A stretch of DNA of 5,937 nt, from assembly GCA_012518475.1 (NCBI GenBank), contig JAAYSB010000345.1, forward strand, positions 1 to 5,937. The letters are read 5' to 3'. A program made the translations under genes and the position numbers. The notes under the pieces were generated by a model that was given only the letters and a program-made list of their open reading frames with translations, did no database searches and was not told where the DNA came from. How positions within the stretch are numbered: position 1 is the first letter of the stretch; each line of letters opens with the position of its first letter. The DNA comes from Intrasporangiaceae bacterium (GTDB lineage: Bacteria > Actinomycetota > Actinomycetes > Actinomycetales > Dermatophilaceae). Positions 1 through 5,937 of this stretch are shown piece after piece.

Positions 1-1
1 C

Positions 2-2992
2 GACCACGTGCGGGTCGAGCGACTGCTCACGGACCCCGCCGTTGCGGACCTCATCCGGACCACCGCCGGAATCGAGGTCGACGGCCTCGCTGAGGCCCTC
101 GCCCGCACCGCCGACCCCGACCAGGCGGTCCTCGGCATCGTCCGCTTCATGGAGTCCGCAGGTCGGCAGGACCGCCGCGACGACGGTCTGTATGCCGCCG
201 TCACCGACGCCCTCGCCGTTCCCGGCGAGGCGCGCGACCGGGTGCTGGGGATCCTCGGCGCCTCAGCGGCACTGACCGACCACCTCATCGCCCACCCCGA
301 GCACTGGGCCGCTGCCGCCGAGGCCCGGGACCTGCGCGGCCGGGAGCGCCTGGACCTGATGCTCTCGCACATCGAGGGAGCGATCGCCGCCCGCGACGCC
401 GACGGCGAGGCCCCTGACCCGGTCGATGTGCTGCGCATCGCCTACCGCGAGCAGCTCGTCGGCATCGCCGCGCTGGATGTCACGGCCGCGCAGGCGAGTG
501 AGAGGTTCGAGCCCACGTCCGCGGCCCTCGCGGACCTCGCCTCGGCCGCTCTCGAGGCGGCTCTTCGCATCGCCCGCTGGGAGCTCGGCGAGATCGCCGA
601 CCAGACACGGCTGGCAGTCATGGCCATGGGCAAGACCGGGGGGCGCGAGCTCAACTACATCTCCGACGTCGACGTCATCTTCGTCGCCGAGCCGGCGGAG
701 CGGGGCGAGGGGGAGGAGTCGGTCGATGAGGCGACGTCGACCTCGGTCGCCGCAGACCTGGCGACCCGGATCATGCGGATCTGCTCGGCGCATACCCCTG
801 CGGGGTCGTTGTGGGAGGTCGACCCGGCGCTGCGTCCGGAGGGCAAGGCCGGTCCGCTCGTGCGCACCGTCGCCTCGCACAAGCAGTACTACGAGCGGTG
901 GGCCAAGACGTGGGAGTTCCAGGCGCTGCTCAAGGCTCGCCCGGTCGCGGGTGACGCGGAGGTGGGACGCGCCTATCTCGACGCGATGTCGCCGATGGTG
1001 TGGGAGGCGGCCTCGCGCGAGAACTTCGTCGACGACGTTCAGGCGATGCGACGCCGGGTCGAGCAGCACGTGCCGCGCGCAGAGGCCGACCGCCAGATCA
1101 AGCTCGGCCCGGGAGGCCTACGGGACATCGAGTTCTCGGTCCAGCTCCTCCAGCTCGTCCACGGCCGCTCCGACGAGTCGCTCCGGTCCAGGAACACGCT
1201 CGAGGCACTTGCGGCCCTGTCGGCCGGGGGCTACGTCGGGCGCGAGGACGCCGACACGCTCGCCGACGCCTACCGTTTCCTCCGCAGTCTGGAGCACCGG
1301 ATCCAGCTGCACCGGCTGCGGCGGACCCATGTCATGCCGACGTCCGAGAGCGACCTGCAGCGACTCGGGCGGGCACTCGGGTTCTGGAAGCAGTCCGCCG
1401 AGGAGATCGTCACCCGGTGGCGGGCCAGTCAGCGTGAGGTGCGGCGGCTGCACGAACGGATCTTCTATCGTCCGCTGCTGTCGGCGGTGGCTCGGCTCTC
1501 GCGCGACGAGGCGCGGCTGTCCCCGGATGCTGCGCGAGAACGACTGTCCGCCTTGGGATTCCGTGATCCGCGTGGAGCCCTGCGGCACCTGGAGGCTCTC
1601 ACCGAGGGGCCGTCCCGGCGGGCCGCGCTCCAGCGCCAGCTGCTCCCGGTCATGCTCGGCTGGTTCGCCGACGAGGCCGATCCCGATGCAGGCCTCCTCG
1701 CGTTCCGCAAGATCTCCGACGAGCTCGGCTCGACGCACTGGTACCTCAAGCTCCTCCGTGACGAGGGCTCAGCCGCCGAGCGCCTGGCCCACACTCTCGC
1801 CCGGTCCCGGTTCGCCGCCGACCTGCTCGAGCAGGCGCCGGACTGCGTCCAGTTCCTCGGCGCGACGGACGGACTGACCCCGCGGACTCTCGAGGAGCTG
1901 CTCAAGCGGATGCGGGCCGCTGCCGGACGGCGCGACAGGGCCGCTGACGCGGTCGCAGCCGCGCGCGTCATCCGACGCTCCGAGCTCTTCCGGGTCGCCG
2001 TGGGGGACCTCACCGGGGCGCTGACGCTGGCCGAGGTCGGGTCCGCTCTGACGGACCTCACCGCCGCCCTCATCCAGATCGCCCTCGAGCAGGTGAGCGC
2101 CGAGATCGTCGCCGCGTCGGGGGAGGAGCCTCTCACCCGCATGCTCGTCGTCGGGATGGGACGGATCGGTGGCCGCGAGCAGTCCTACGGTTCCGATGCC
2201 GACGTGCTCATGGTCCACGACCCCGTCGAGGGCGCCGACCCCCGCGCCGCCCAGGACCAGGCGGTCGAGATCGTCAAGGAGCTCATCAGGGTCCTCGGGC
2301 TGCGTGGCCCGGATCCTCCCGTCGAGATCGACACCGACCTGCGTCCGGAGGGCAAGAACGGCTCCATCGTGCGCTCGCTCGAGTCCTATCGCGAGTACTA
2401 CGAGCGTTGGGCTCAGCCGTGGGAGTTCCACGCGCTCGTGCGGGCACGACCGATCGCCGGGGACGACGGGCTCGGGGAGCGATTCGTCGCCCTCATCGAC
2501 CCGCTGCGGTGGCGGCCCGAGGGACTCACCCCGGTCCAGCTGCGGGAGATCCGCACCCTCAAGGCCCGCATGGAGGCGGAGCGGCTGCCGCGCGGCGCCG
2601 ATCGCAAGACCCACCTCAAGCTCGGCCACGGAGGACTCTCCGACGTCGAGTGGGTCGTCCAGCTCGCCCAGCTGCGACACGCGCACGCGCACCCCGGGCT
2701 GCGGACGACGTCCACGATGGACGCGCTCCGGGCTGCCGTCGCTGCCGGCCTCATCGACGAGGAGCGGGGCATGGACCTGCAGAGGTCGTGGGAGCTTGCC
2801 TCGCGGATCCGCAACGCCGGAGTGCTGTTCCGCAGCCGCGGGGTCGAGGCGGTGCCGACGCAGACCCGTGATGCCGACGGGATCGCCCGGATCCTCGGGC
2901 TGCCCGGCGGCTCGGGGGAGATCCTCGCCGACACCTATCGCCGCTATGCCCGGCGTGCCCGGGCCGCCCATGAGGCTCTGTTCTACGACTGA
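2..2992 (+). CDS. glnE: Bifunctional glutamine synthetase adenylyltransferase / adenylyl-removing enzyme, 5' end probably cut
   Basis: This cytoplasmic enzyme adds AMP to a tyrosine of glutamine synthetase (inactivating it) and removes it again, tuning ammonia assimilation. Counting from the GTG at position 8, the protein has two matching halves. The N-terminal half has a nucleotidyltransferase motif GKTGGRELNYISDVDV (residues 208-223, metal-binding D220 and D222), LRPEGK (275-280) and IKLGPGGLRDIE (364-375). The C-terminal half repeats them: GRIGGREQSYGSDADV (718-733, D730 and D732), LRPEGK (778-783) and LKLGHGGLSDVE (870-881). By analogy with E. coli GlnE, the first half is the adenylyl-removing domain and the second the adenylylating domain; both look intact. 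The 994 residues from GTG fit the family, but recalled actinobacterial homologues have about 10-20 residues before the ERLL-like segment found here at residues 4-7, and the frame is open to the left edge. The true start is therefore probably outside the window. The stop is TGA at 2990-2992. Confidence 0.96.
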   Translation, partial: DHVRVERLLTDPAVADLIRTTAGIEVDGLAEALARTADPDQAVLGIVRFMESAGRQDRRDDGLYAAVTDALAVPGEARDRVLGILGASAALTDHLIAHPEHWAAAAEARDLRGRERLDLMLSHIEGAIAARDADGEAPDPVDVLRIAYREQLVGIAALDVTAAQASERFEPTSAALADLASAALEAALRIARWELGEIADQTRLAVMAMGKTGGRELNYISDVDVIFVAEPAERGEGEESVDEATSTSVAADLATRIMRICSAHTPAGSLWEVDPALRPEGKAGPLVRTVASHKQYYERWAKTWEFQALLKARPVAGDAEVGRAYLDAMSPMVWEAASRENFVDDVQAMRRRVEQHVPRAEADRQIKLGPGGLRDIEFSVQLLQLVHGRSDESLRSRNTLEALAALSAGGYVGREDADTLADAYRFLRSLEHRIQLHRLRRTHVMPTSESDLQRLGRALGFWKQSAEEIVTRWRASQREVRRLHERIFYRPLLSAVARLSRDEARLSPDAARERLSALGFRDPRGALRHLEALTEGPSRRAALQRQLLPVMLGWFADEADPDAGLLAFRKISDELGSTHWYLKLLRDEGSAAERLAHTLARSRFAADLLEQAPDCVQFLGATDGLTPRTLEELLKRMRAAAGRRDRAADAVAAARVIRRSELFRVAVGDLTGALTLAEVGSALTDLTAALIQIALEQVSAEIVAASGEEPLTRMLVVGMGRIGGREQSYGSDADVLMVHDPVEGADPRAAQDQAVEIVKELIRVLGLRGPDPPVEIDTDLRPEGKNGSIVRSLESYREYYERWAQPWEFHALVRARPIAGDDGLGERFVALIDPLRWRPEGLTPVQLREIRTLKARMEAERLPRGADRKTHLKLGHGGLSDVEWVVQLAQLRHAHAHPGLRTTSTMDALRAAVAAGLIDEERGMDLQRSWELASRIRNAGVLFRSRGVEAVPTQTRDADGIARILGLPGGSGEILADTYRRYARRARAAHEALFYD

Positions 2993-2997
2993 CCTCC

Positions 2998-3031
2998 CCT
3001 CCATGACCTCGCAATTGCGAGATTCTGGAGG
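2998..3031 (+). terminator. Imperfect hairpin just after glnE, possible terminator
   Basis: Six bases after the glnE stop codon there is a 34-base inverted repeat. The outer arms CCTCCA (2998-3003) and TGGAGG (3026-3031) pair perfectly. The core CTCGCAATTGCGAG (3008-3021) is a perfect 14-base palindrome that would fold in RNA as a 5-bp stem with an AATT loop. The bases between the arms pair only partly. Its position suggests a terminator for glnE. There is no following T-run, so it would not be a classical intrinsic terminator, although such U-poor hairpins are often proposed in actinobacteria. The symmetric AT-containing core could instead be a protein-binding operator. Confidence 0.4.
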
Positions 3032-3079
3032 CGGGAATGCTTGCCGTAGCGGGCGCGACCGGCGCCATCGGTGTTCCCC

Positions 3080-3091
3080 CTGTCAGGACAG
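3080..3091. repeat. Dyad CTGTC-AG-GACAG, first copy
   Basis: This is a short inverted repeat with perfect 5-base arms, CTGTC (3080-3084) and GACAG (3087-3091), separated by two bases. A second copy of the same arms occurs at 3150-3162 with a three-base spacer. Both lie in the non-coding gap upstream of hisD. That suggests a possible operator pair, but five-base arms can arise by chance. Confidence 0.35.
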
Positions 3092-3148
3092 CCGTGAGCG
3101 GGCGGCAGTCGACGCGGCGGGCGGGTCGGGGCTTCGTGAGTTGCGGTC

Positions 3149-3163
3149 GCTGTCCGAGACAGC
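3149..3163. repeat. Dyad GCTGTC-CGA-GACAGC, second copy
   Basis: The arms GCTGTC (3149-3154) and GACAGC (3158-3163) pair perfectly around the three-base spacer CGA. The inner five bases of each arm are identical to those of the dyad at 3080-3091, about 70 bases upstream. This copy ends 25 bases before the proposed hisD -10 box, so a bound protein would sit over or just upstream of the -35 region. The role is inferred from position only. Confidence 0.38.
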
Positions 3164-3168
3164 CCGAC

Positions 3169-3183
3169 CGGCGCCCGGCGCCG
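3169..3183. repeat. GC-rich palindrome in the hisD promoter spacer
   Basis: CGGCGCC (3169-3175) and GGCGCCG (3177-3183) are perfect reverse complements around one central C. The palindrome fills most of the interval where a -35/-10 spacer would lie for hisD. It also contains a tandem GGCGCC pair. In DNA this GC-rich such palindromes are common, so it may have no function. Confidence 0.3.
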
Positions 3184-3188
3184 CTTCG

Positions 3189-3202
3189 TAGACTTCGGTG
3201 CA
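3189..3202 (+). promoter_or_regulatory. Proposed -10 box and transcription start for leaderless hisD
   Basis: TAGACT (3189-3194) matches the actinobacterial -10 pattern TAnnnT exactly. Seven bases separate it from the ATG at 3202, which puts the expected transcription start on the A of that ATG. No Shine-Dalgarno sequence lies in front of this ATG, as expected for a leaderless message, a frequent arrangement in actinobacteria. I see no good -35 hexamer; the closest, CCGACC at 3164-3169, is weak and its 19-base spacer is long. Confidence 0.5.
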
Positions 3203-4521
3203 TGATGCCCGTGCTCGACCTCCGCGGCCGCAGCCTCACGCTGCGGGACCTTCGCTCGGCCCTGCCGCGCGCCGAGTTCGACGTCGAGGCTGCGCTGCAC
3301 CAGGTTCGCCCGATCTGCGACGACGTGCGGGACCGGGGTGCCGAGGCGCTGTATGCGGCGGCCGAGCGGTTCGACGGTGTGCGTCCGGAGGCACTGCGGG
3401 TCCCGGCGCCGGTCATCGACGCAGCCCTCCAGGGACTCGATCCGGGCGTTCGCGAGGCTCTCGAGGAGTCGATCCGTCGGGCGCGGCTCGTCCACGCCGA
3501 CCAGCGTCGGACGGCCACGACGACCGAGGTCAGCCCTGGCGGACGCGTCACGGAGCGGTGGGTCCCGGTCGACCGGGTCGGTCTCTATGTCCCGGGCGGA
3601 CTGGCCGTCTACCCGAGCAGCGTCGTCATGAACGTCGTTCCCGCGCAGATCGCCGAGGTCGGCAGCATCGCCGTGGCCTCACCCCCGCAGCGGGAGCACC
3701 GCGGCTGGCCGCACCCGACGATCCTCGCCGCCTGCGCCCTTCTCGGAGTCGAGGAGGTGTATGCGATGGGCGGCGCCCAGGCGATTGCCGGCTTCGCCTA
3801 CGGATTCACCGACGGGGACGCCGACTGTGAGCCGGTCTCCCTCGTCACCGGACCTGGCAACATCTATGTCGCCGCCGCCAAGCGCCTGCTCAAGGGCCTC
3901 ATCGGCATCGACGCCGAGGCCGGTCCGACCGAGATCGCGATCCTCGCCGACGACAGCGCCGACGCCGAGCACGTCGCCGCCGATCTCATCAGCCAGGCCG
4001 AGCACGACCCGCTCGCCGCCTCGGTCCTCGTGACCGACAGCGCCGGCCTCGCCGAGACCGTTGCCGAGGCTCTCGAGCGCCGAGTCGCACAGACCAAGCA
4101 CCACGAGCGGGTCTCCACCGCCCTGACCGGACAGCAGTCCGGCGTCGTCCTCGTCGACGACCTCGAGGCGGGCCTCGACGTCGTCAACGCCTACGCCGCC
4201 GAGCACCTCGAGATCCACACGCGCGACGCTGCAGAGGTTGCCGGACGGGTCCGCAACGCCGGCGCCGTCTTCGTCGGCACCTGGGCCCCGGTCAGCCTCG
4301 GCGACTACTGCGCCGGCTCGAATCACGTTCTCCCCACCGGCGGCTGCGCCTGCCACAGCAGCGGGCTGTCCGTCCAGTCGTTCCTCCGTGGCATTCACGT
4401 CGTCGAGTACGACAAGGCTGCCCTGCGCGAGGTCGGACAGCACGTCGTCACCCTGGCCCGGGCCGAGGACCTGCCCGGCCACGGAGACGCCGTCATCGCC
4501 AGACTGCCCGAGCTGGGCTGA
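3202..4521 (+). CDS. hisD: Histidinol dehydrogenase
   Basis: HisD is a cytoplasmic, zinc-dependent NAD enzyme that oxidises L-histidinol through the aldehyde to L-histidine, the last two steps of the pathway. From ATG 3202 the product is 439 residues, normal for the family. Visible signatures are GPGNIYVAAAKRL (217-229), IDAEAGPTE (236-244) and a C-terminal AEDLPGHGDAV block. The residues equivalent to the E. coli zinc ligands are present (Q265, H268, D368, H427), as is the catalytic pair E334-H335 in the AEHLEIHT segment, so the enzyme should be active. I chose ATG 3202 because the recognisable family N-terminus (PVLDLRG) follows at once, and because a -10 box sits seven bases upstream. An in-frame ATG at 3037 has a GGAGG before it and would add 55 residues. 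That stretch has only 40 of 55 G/C third positions against 50 of 55 in the next 55 codons and matches no HisD sequence I recognise. ATG 3205 is also possible. This is the first gene of the his cluster. Confidence 0.96.
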   Translation: MMPVLDLRGRSLTLRDLRSALPRAEFDVEAALHQVRPICDDVRDRGAEALYAAAERFDGVRPEALRVPAPVIDAALQGLDPGVREALEESIRRARLVHADQRRTATTTEVSPGGRVTERWVPVDRVGLYVPGGLAVYPSSVVMNVVPAQIAEVGSIAVASPPQREHRGWPHPTILAACALLGVEEVYAMGGAQAIAGFAYGFTDGDADCEPVSLVTGPGNIYVAAAKRLLKGLIGIDAEAGPTEIAILADDSADAEHVAADLISQAEHDPLAASVLVTDSAGLAETVAEALERRVAQTKHHERVSTALTGQQSGVVLVDDLEAGLDVVNAYAAEHLEIHTRDAAEVAGRVRNAGAVFVGTWAPVSLGDYCAGSNHVLPTGGCACHSSGLSVQSFLRGIHVVEYDKAALREVGQHVVTLARAEDLPGHGDAVIARLPELG

Positions 4522-4526
4522 GCACC

Positions 4527-4532
4527 GGGAGG
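4527..4532 (+). promoter_or_regulatory. Ribosome binding site of the DUF4442 gene
   Basis: GGGAGG lies seven bases before ATG 4540, within the 18-base gap after the hisD stop codon. It is a strong Shine-Dalgarno sequence and fixes the start of the hotdog-fold gene. It contrasts with hisD, which has none. Confidence 0.75.
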
Positions 4533-4539
4533 ATTCGTC

Positions 4540-5016
4540 ATGGAGTGGAAACGTTCGCTCAGCCCCGCCCAGCTGCAGGAGCACATCAACGCCTGGCCGA
4601 CGTTCGCCGCGCAGAAGATCACCCTCGAGGAGATCGCCGACGACTGGACCCGGGCGCTCGTGCGGCTCGACCTCACACCGGAGAACGCGAACTTCTTCGG
4701 CACCCAGTTCGGCGGCTCGTTGTTCACGATGATCGACCCGTTCGTCGTCATCCTCGCGGCCCAGCAGCTCGGCCCGGACTATGCGGTGTGGGACGTCTCC
4801 GTCGAGATCGACTTCGTCCGGGTCGGGACCGGACCGGTCACGGCGGAGGTGCTCATGCCCCCGGAGGTCGTCGCGGAGATGAAGTCCGCCGCCGACACCG
4901 GCGAGAAGGTGCTCCGCTGGTTCGAGGTCGACCTCGTCATGGACGACGGCTCGGTCGTCGCCCGGCAGCGCCGTCAGCTCTATGTGCGTCGCCAGCGCGC
5001 GGAGGCGACATCATGA
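4540..5016 (+). CDS. DUF4442 hotdog-fold protein, putative acyl-CoA thioesterase-like
   Basis: The 158-residue product resembles the DUF4442 group of the hotdog-fold (PaaI/YiiD C-terminal-like) superfamily. Many hotdog proteins hydrolyse acyl-CoA thioesters, but the substrate of DUF4442 proteins is not known to me. Recognisable parts are NANFFGTQFGGSLFTMIDPF (residues 49-68), which should hold the hotdog central helix and catalytic-site region, VWDVSVEIDFVRVG (83-96), KVLRWFEVDLV (123-133) and a C-terminal RRQLYVRR strand. There is no signal peptide or membrane segment, so it should be cytoplasmic, probably a dimer or higher oligomer as usual for the fold. It sits 18 bases after hisD and its TGA overlaps the hisC ATG by four bases (ATGA), so it should be co-transcribed with both and translationally coupled to hisC. 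It is not a known histidine enzyme. The family assignment is fairly sure; the function is unknown. Confidence 0.85.
   Translation: MEWKRSLSPAQLQEHINAWPTFAAQKITLEEIADDWTRALVRLDLTPENANFFGTQFGGSLFTMIDPFVVILAAQQLGPDYAVWDVSVEIDFVRVGTGPVTAEVLMPPEVVAEMKSAADTGEKVLRWFEVDLVMDDGSVVARQRRQLYVRRQRAEATS
5001..5005 (+). promoter_or_regulatory. Ribosome binding site of hisC inside the preceding gene
   Basis: GGAGG lies inside the last codons of the DUF4442 gene, seven bases before ATG 5013. Together with the ATGA stop/start overlap it supports ATG 5013 as the hisC start and suggests translational coupling. Confidence 0.7.
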
Positions 5017-5937
5017 CCGCGCCGTCGTCGCCGGCCGAGGAGATCGACGCACTGCTCAGACCCGACCTGCGTGGCCAGTCACCATACGGCGCACCGCAGC
5101 TCGACGTCCCCGTCGCGCTCAACACCAACGAGAACTCCTACCCCGTGCCCGCAGAGGTGGTCGAGACGATCACCTCAGCGGTGCGCAGCGCCGCTGCCGG
5201 ACTCAACCGCTATCCCGACCGCGAGTTCACGGACCTGCGGGAGGCGCTGGCCGCATACCTCTCGGCGTCCGGGACGACGATCGAGACGAGCCAGGTGTGG
5301 GCCGGCAACGGGAGCAACGAGGTGCTGCTGCACCTGCTCCAGGCGTTCGGCGGACCGGGGCGGACGGCGCTCGGGTTCACCCCCGCATACTCGATGCACC
5401 CCATCATCACGCGAACGACCGGAACGACCTGGGTCGACGGTATGCGCGGCGTCCCCGGTGCCGGCCGGTTCGACCTGGACGTCGAGTCGGCGGTGCGACA
5501 GGTGCGCGAGCACTCACCACATGTCGTCTTCCTGTGCTCCCCGAACAACCCGACGGGCACGGCGCTCGGGCTCGATGTCGTCTCCGCCGTCTATGACGCC
5601 GCACCCCAGGCGCTTGTCGTCGTCGACGAGGCGTATGCCGAGTTCGCCCGTCCGGGAACGCCGTCCGCGCTGACGCTGCTGGCCGGTCGACCGCGCCTTG
5701 TCGTGACCAGGACGATGAGCAAGGCCTTCGCGCTCGCGGGTGCCCGGCTCGGGTACCTGGCGGCTGATGAGGCCGTCAATGATGCGCTCCGCCTCGTGCG
5801 GATGCCGTATCACCTCGGGACGCAGACGCAGGTGGTCGCGCTCGGGGCACTCGCGCATACCGATCTCATGCTCGCGACGGTCGGGGTCATCAAGGAGCAG
5901 CGGGACCGGATCGTGGCCGAGCTGCCGCGGCTGGGCC
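5013..5937 (+). CDS. hisC: Histidinol-phosphate aminotransferase, 3' end cut by window
   Basis: HisC is a PLP-dependent class I/II aminotransferase that uses glutamate to convert imidazole-acetol phosphate to histidinol phosphate. The frame is open from ATG 5013 to the right edge, giving 308 complete codons of an expected 360-380. The start is supported by GGAGG at 5001-5005 and by overlap with the previous gene. The N-terminal DLRGQSPYGAPQLDVPV stretch is typical of actinobacterial HisC and is followed by NTNEN (37-41). PLP-site elements are SPNNPTG (176-182, N179), DEAY (205-208, D205 and Y208), and TMSKAFALAGARLGYL with Schiff-base K237 and phosphate-contacting R245. These line up with E. 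coli N157, D184, Y187, K214 and R222. One variation is NENSYP where many homologues have NENPYP. Related aminotransferases acting on aromatic amino acids look similar, but location with hisD makes HisC by far the best call. hisB is expected next, outside the window. Confidence 0.95.
   Translation, partial: MTAPSSPAEEIDALLRPDLRGQSPYGAPQLDVPVALNTNENSYPVPAEVVETITSAVRSAAAGLNRYPDREFTDLREALAAYLSASGTTIETSQVWAGNGSNEVLLHLLQAFGGPGRTALGFTPAYSMHPIITRTTGTTWVDGMRGVPGAGRFDLDVESAVRQVREHSPHVVFLCSPNNPTGTALGLDVVSAVYDAAPQALVVVDEAYAEFARPGTPSALTLLAGRPRLVVTRTMSKAFALAGARLGYLAADEAVNDALRLVRMPYHLGTQTQVVALGALAHTDLMLATVGVIKEQRDRIVAELPRLG

Noticed and set aside
426..1877. Second plus-strand open frame of 483 codons inside glnE
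   Set aside because: Its product is almost entirely Arg, Ser, Pro and Thr, the typical out-of-frame reading of GC-rich coding DNA, and glnE motifs occupy the other frame.
8..2992. Repeated motifs in glnE taken as a recent tandem gene duplication or fusion
   Set aside because: Two homologous nucleotidyltransferase halves are the normal architecture of GlnE; the halves are well diverged and both are typical.
1769..3004. Long open frame on the minus strand (411 codons) opposite the 3' part of glnE
   Set aside because: It lies fully antisense to a clearly conserved gene. Stop-free antisense frames are routine at this GC content, and its low-complexity product shows no recognisable domain.
2169..3191. 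Plus-strand open frame spanning the end of glnE and the intergenic gap
   Set aside because: Its product is Ser/Arg/Pro-rich without domains, and it is out of frame with the conserved C-terminal GlnE motifs that run to 2992.
2993..3201. tRNA, small RNA, T-box or his leader peptide in the glnE-hisD gap
   Set aside because: I see no cloverleaf, no run of histidine codons and no T-box core, and the likely leaderless start leaves no room for a leader.
3679..4584. Minus-strand open frame of 301 codons opposite hisD
   Set aside because: It is antisense to intact hisD, and its Gly/Val/Asp-rich product is what the complement of Ala/Asp/Val codons gives; no family is recognisable.
4982..5596. Plus-strand open frame overlapping the start of hisC
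   Set aside because: hisC motifs (NTNEN, SPNNPTG, DEAY, TMSK) are read in a different frame. This product is Arg/Ala-rich and featureless.

Overview
This window is very GC-rich (about 70% by eye). All four genes point right and third codon positions are almost all G or C. The recognisable proteins are most like those of high-GC Actinobacteria: a double-headed GlnE of about 1,000 residues and a histidine operon starting hisD...hisC. An actinobacterium is well supported. A family such as the Intrasporangiaceae is only a guess.

Layout. Positions 1-2992 hold glnE, the bifunctional glutamine synthetase adenylyltransferase/adenylyl-removing enzyme, whose first residues probably lie left of the window. 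Positions 2993-3201 are a 209-base intergenic region. It holds an imperfect hairpin directly after glnE, two related CTGTC/GACAG dyads, a GC-rich palindrome and a TAnnnT -10 box placed so that transcription would start on the A of the hisD start codon (a leaderless mRNA). Positions 3202-4521 are hisD. After an 18-base gap comes a 158-residue DUF4442 hotdog-fold protein (4540-5016). Its stop codon overlaps the start codon of hisC (5013 to the right edge, cut by the window end).

How they work together. HisD does the last two oxidations of histidine synthesis and HisC does the transamination just before histidinol-phosphate dephosphorylation, so the right half is the start of a histidine operon, with hisB expected next. 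GlnE controls glutamine synthetase activity and therefore nitrogen assimilation. Glutamine feeds histidine synthesis, but the intergenic structures suggest glnE and the his genes are separate transcription units.

No RNA genes, mobile elements, CRISPR arrays or phage genes were seen. Most of the window is ordinary core metabolism. The points worth a second look are the thioesterase-like gene wedged between hisD and hisC, the apparently leaderless hisD promoter with its dyads, and an apparent excess of the hexamer GTATGC/GCATAC. I did not find evidence for an undescribed multi-gene system.
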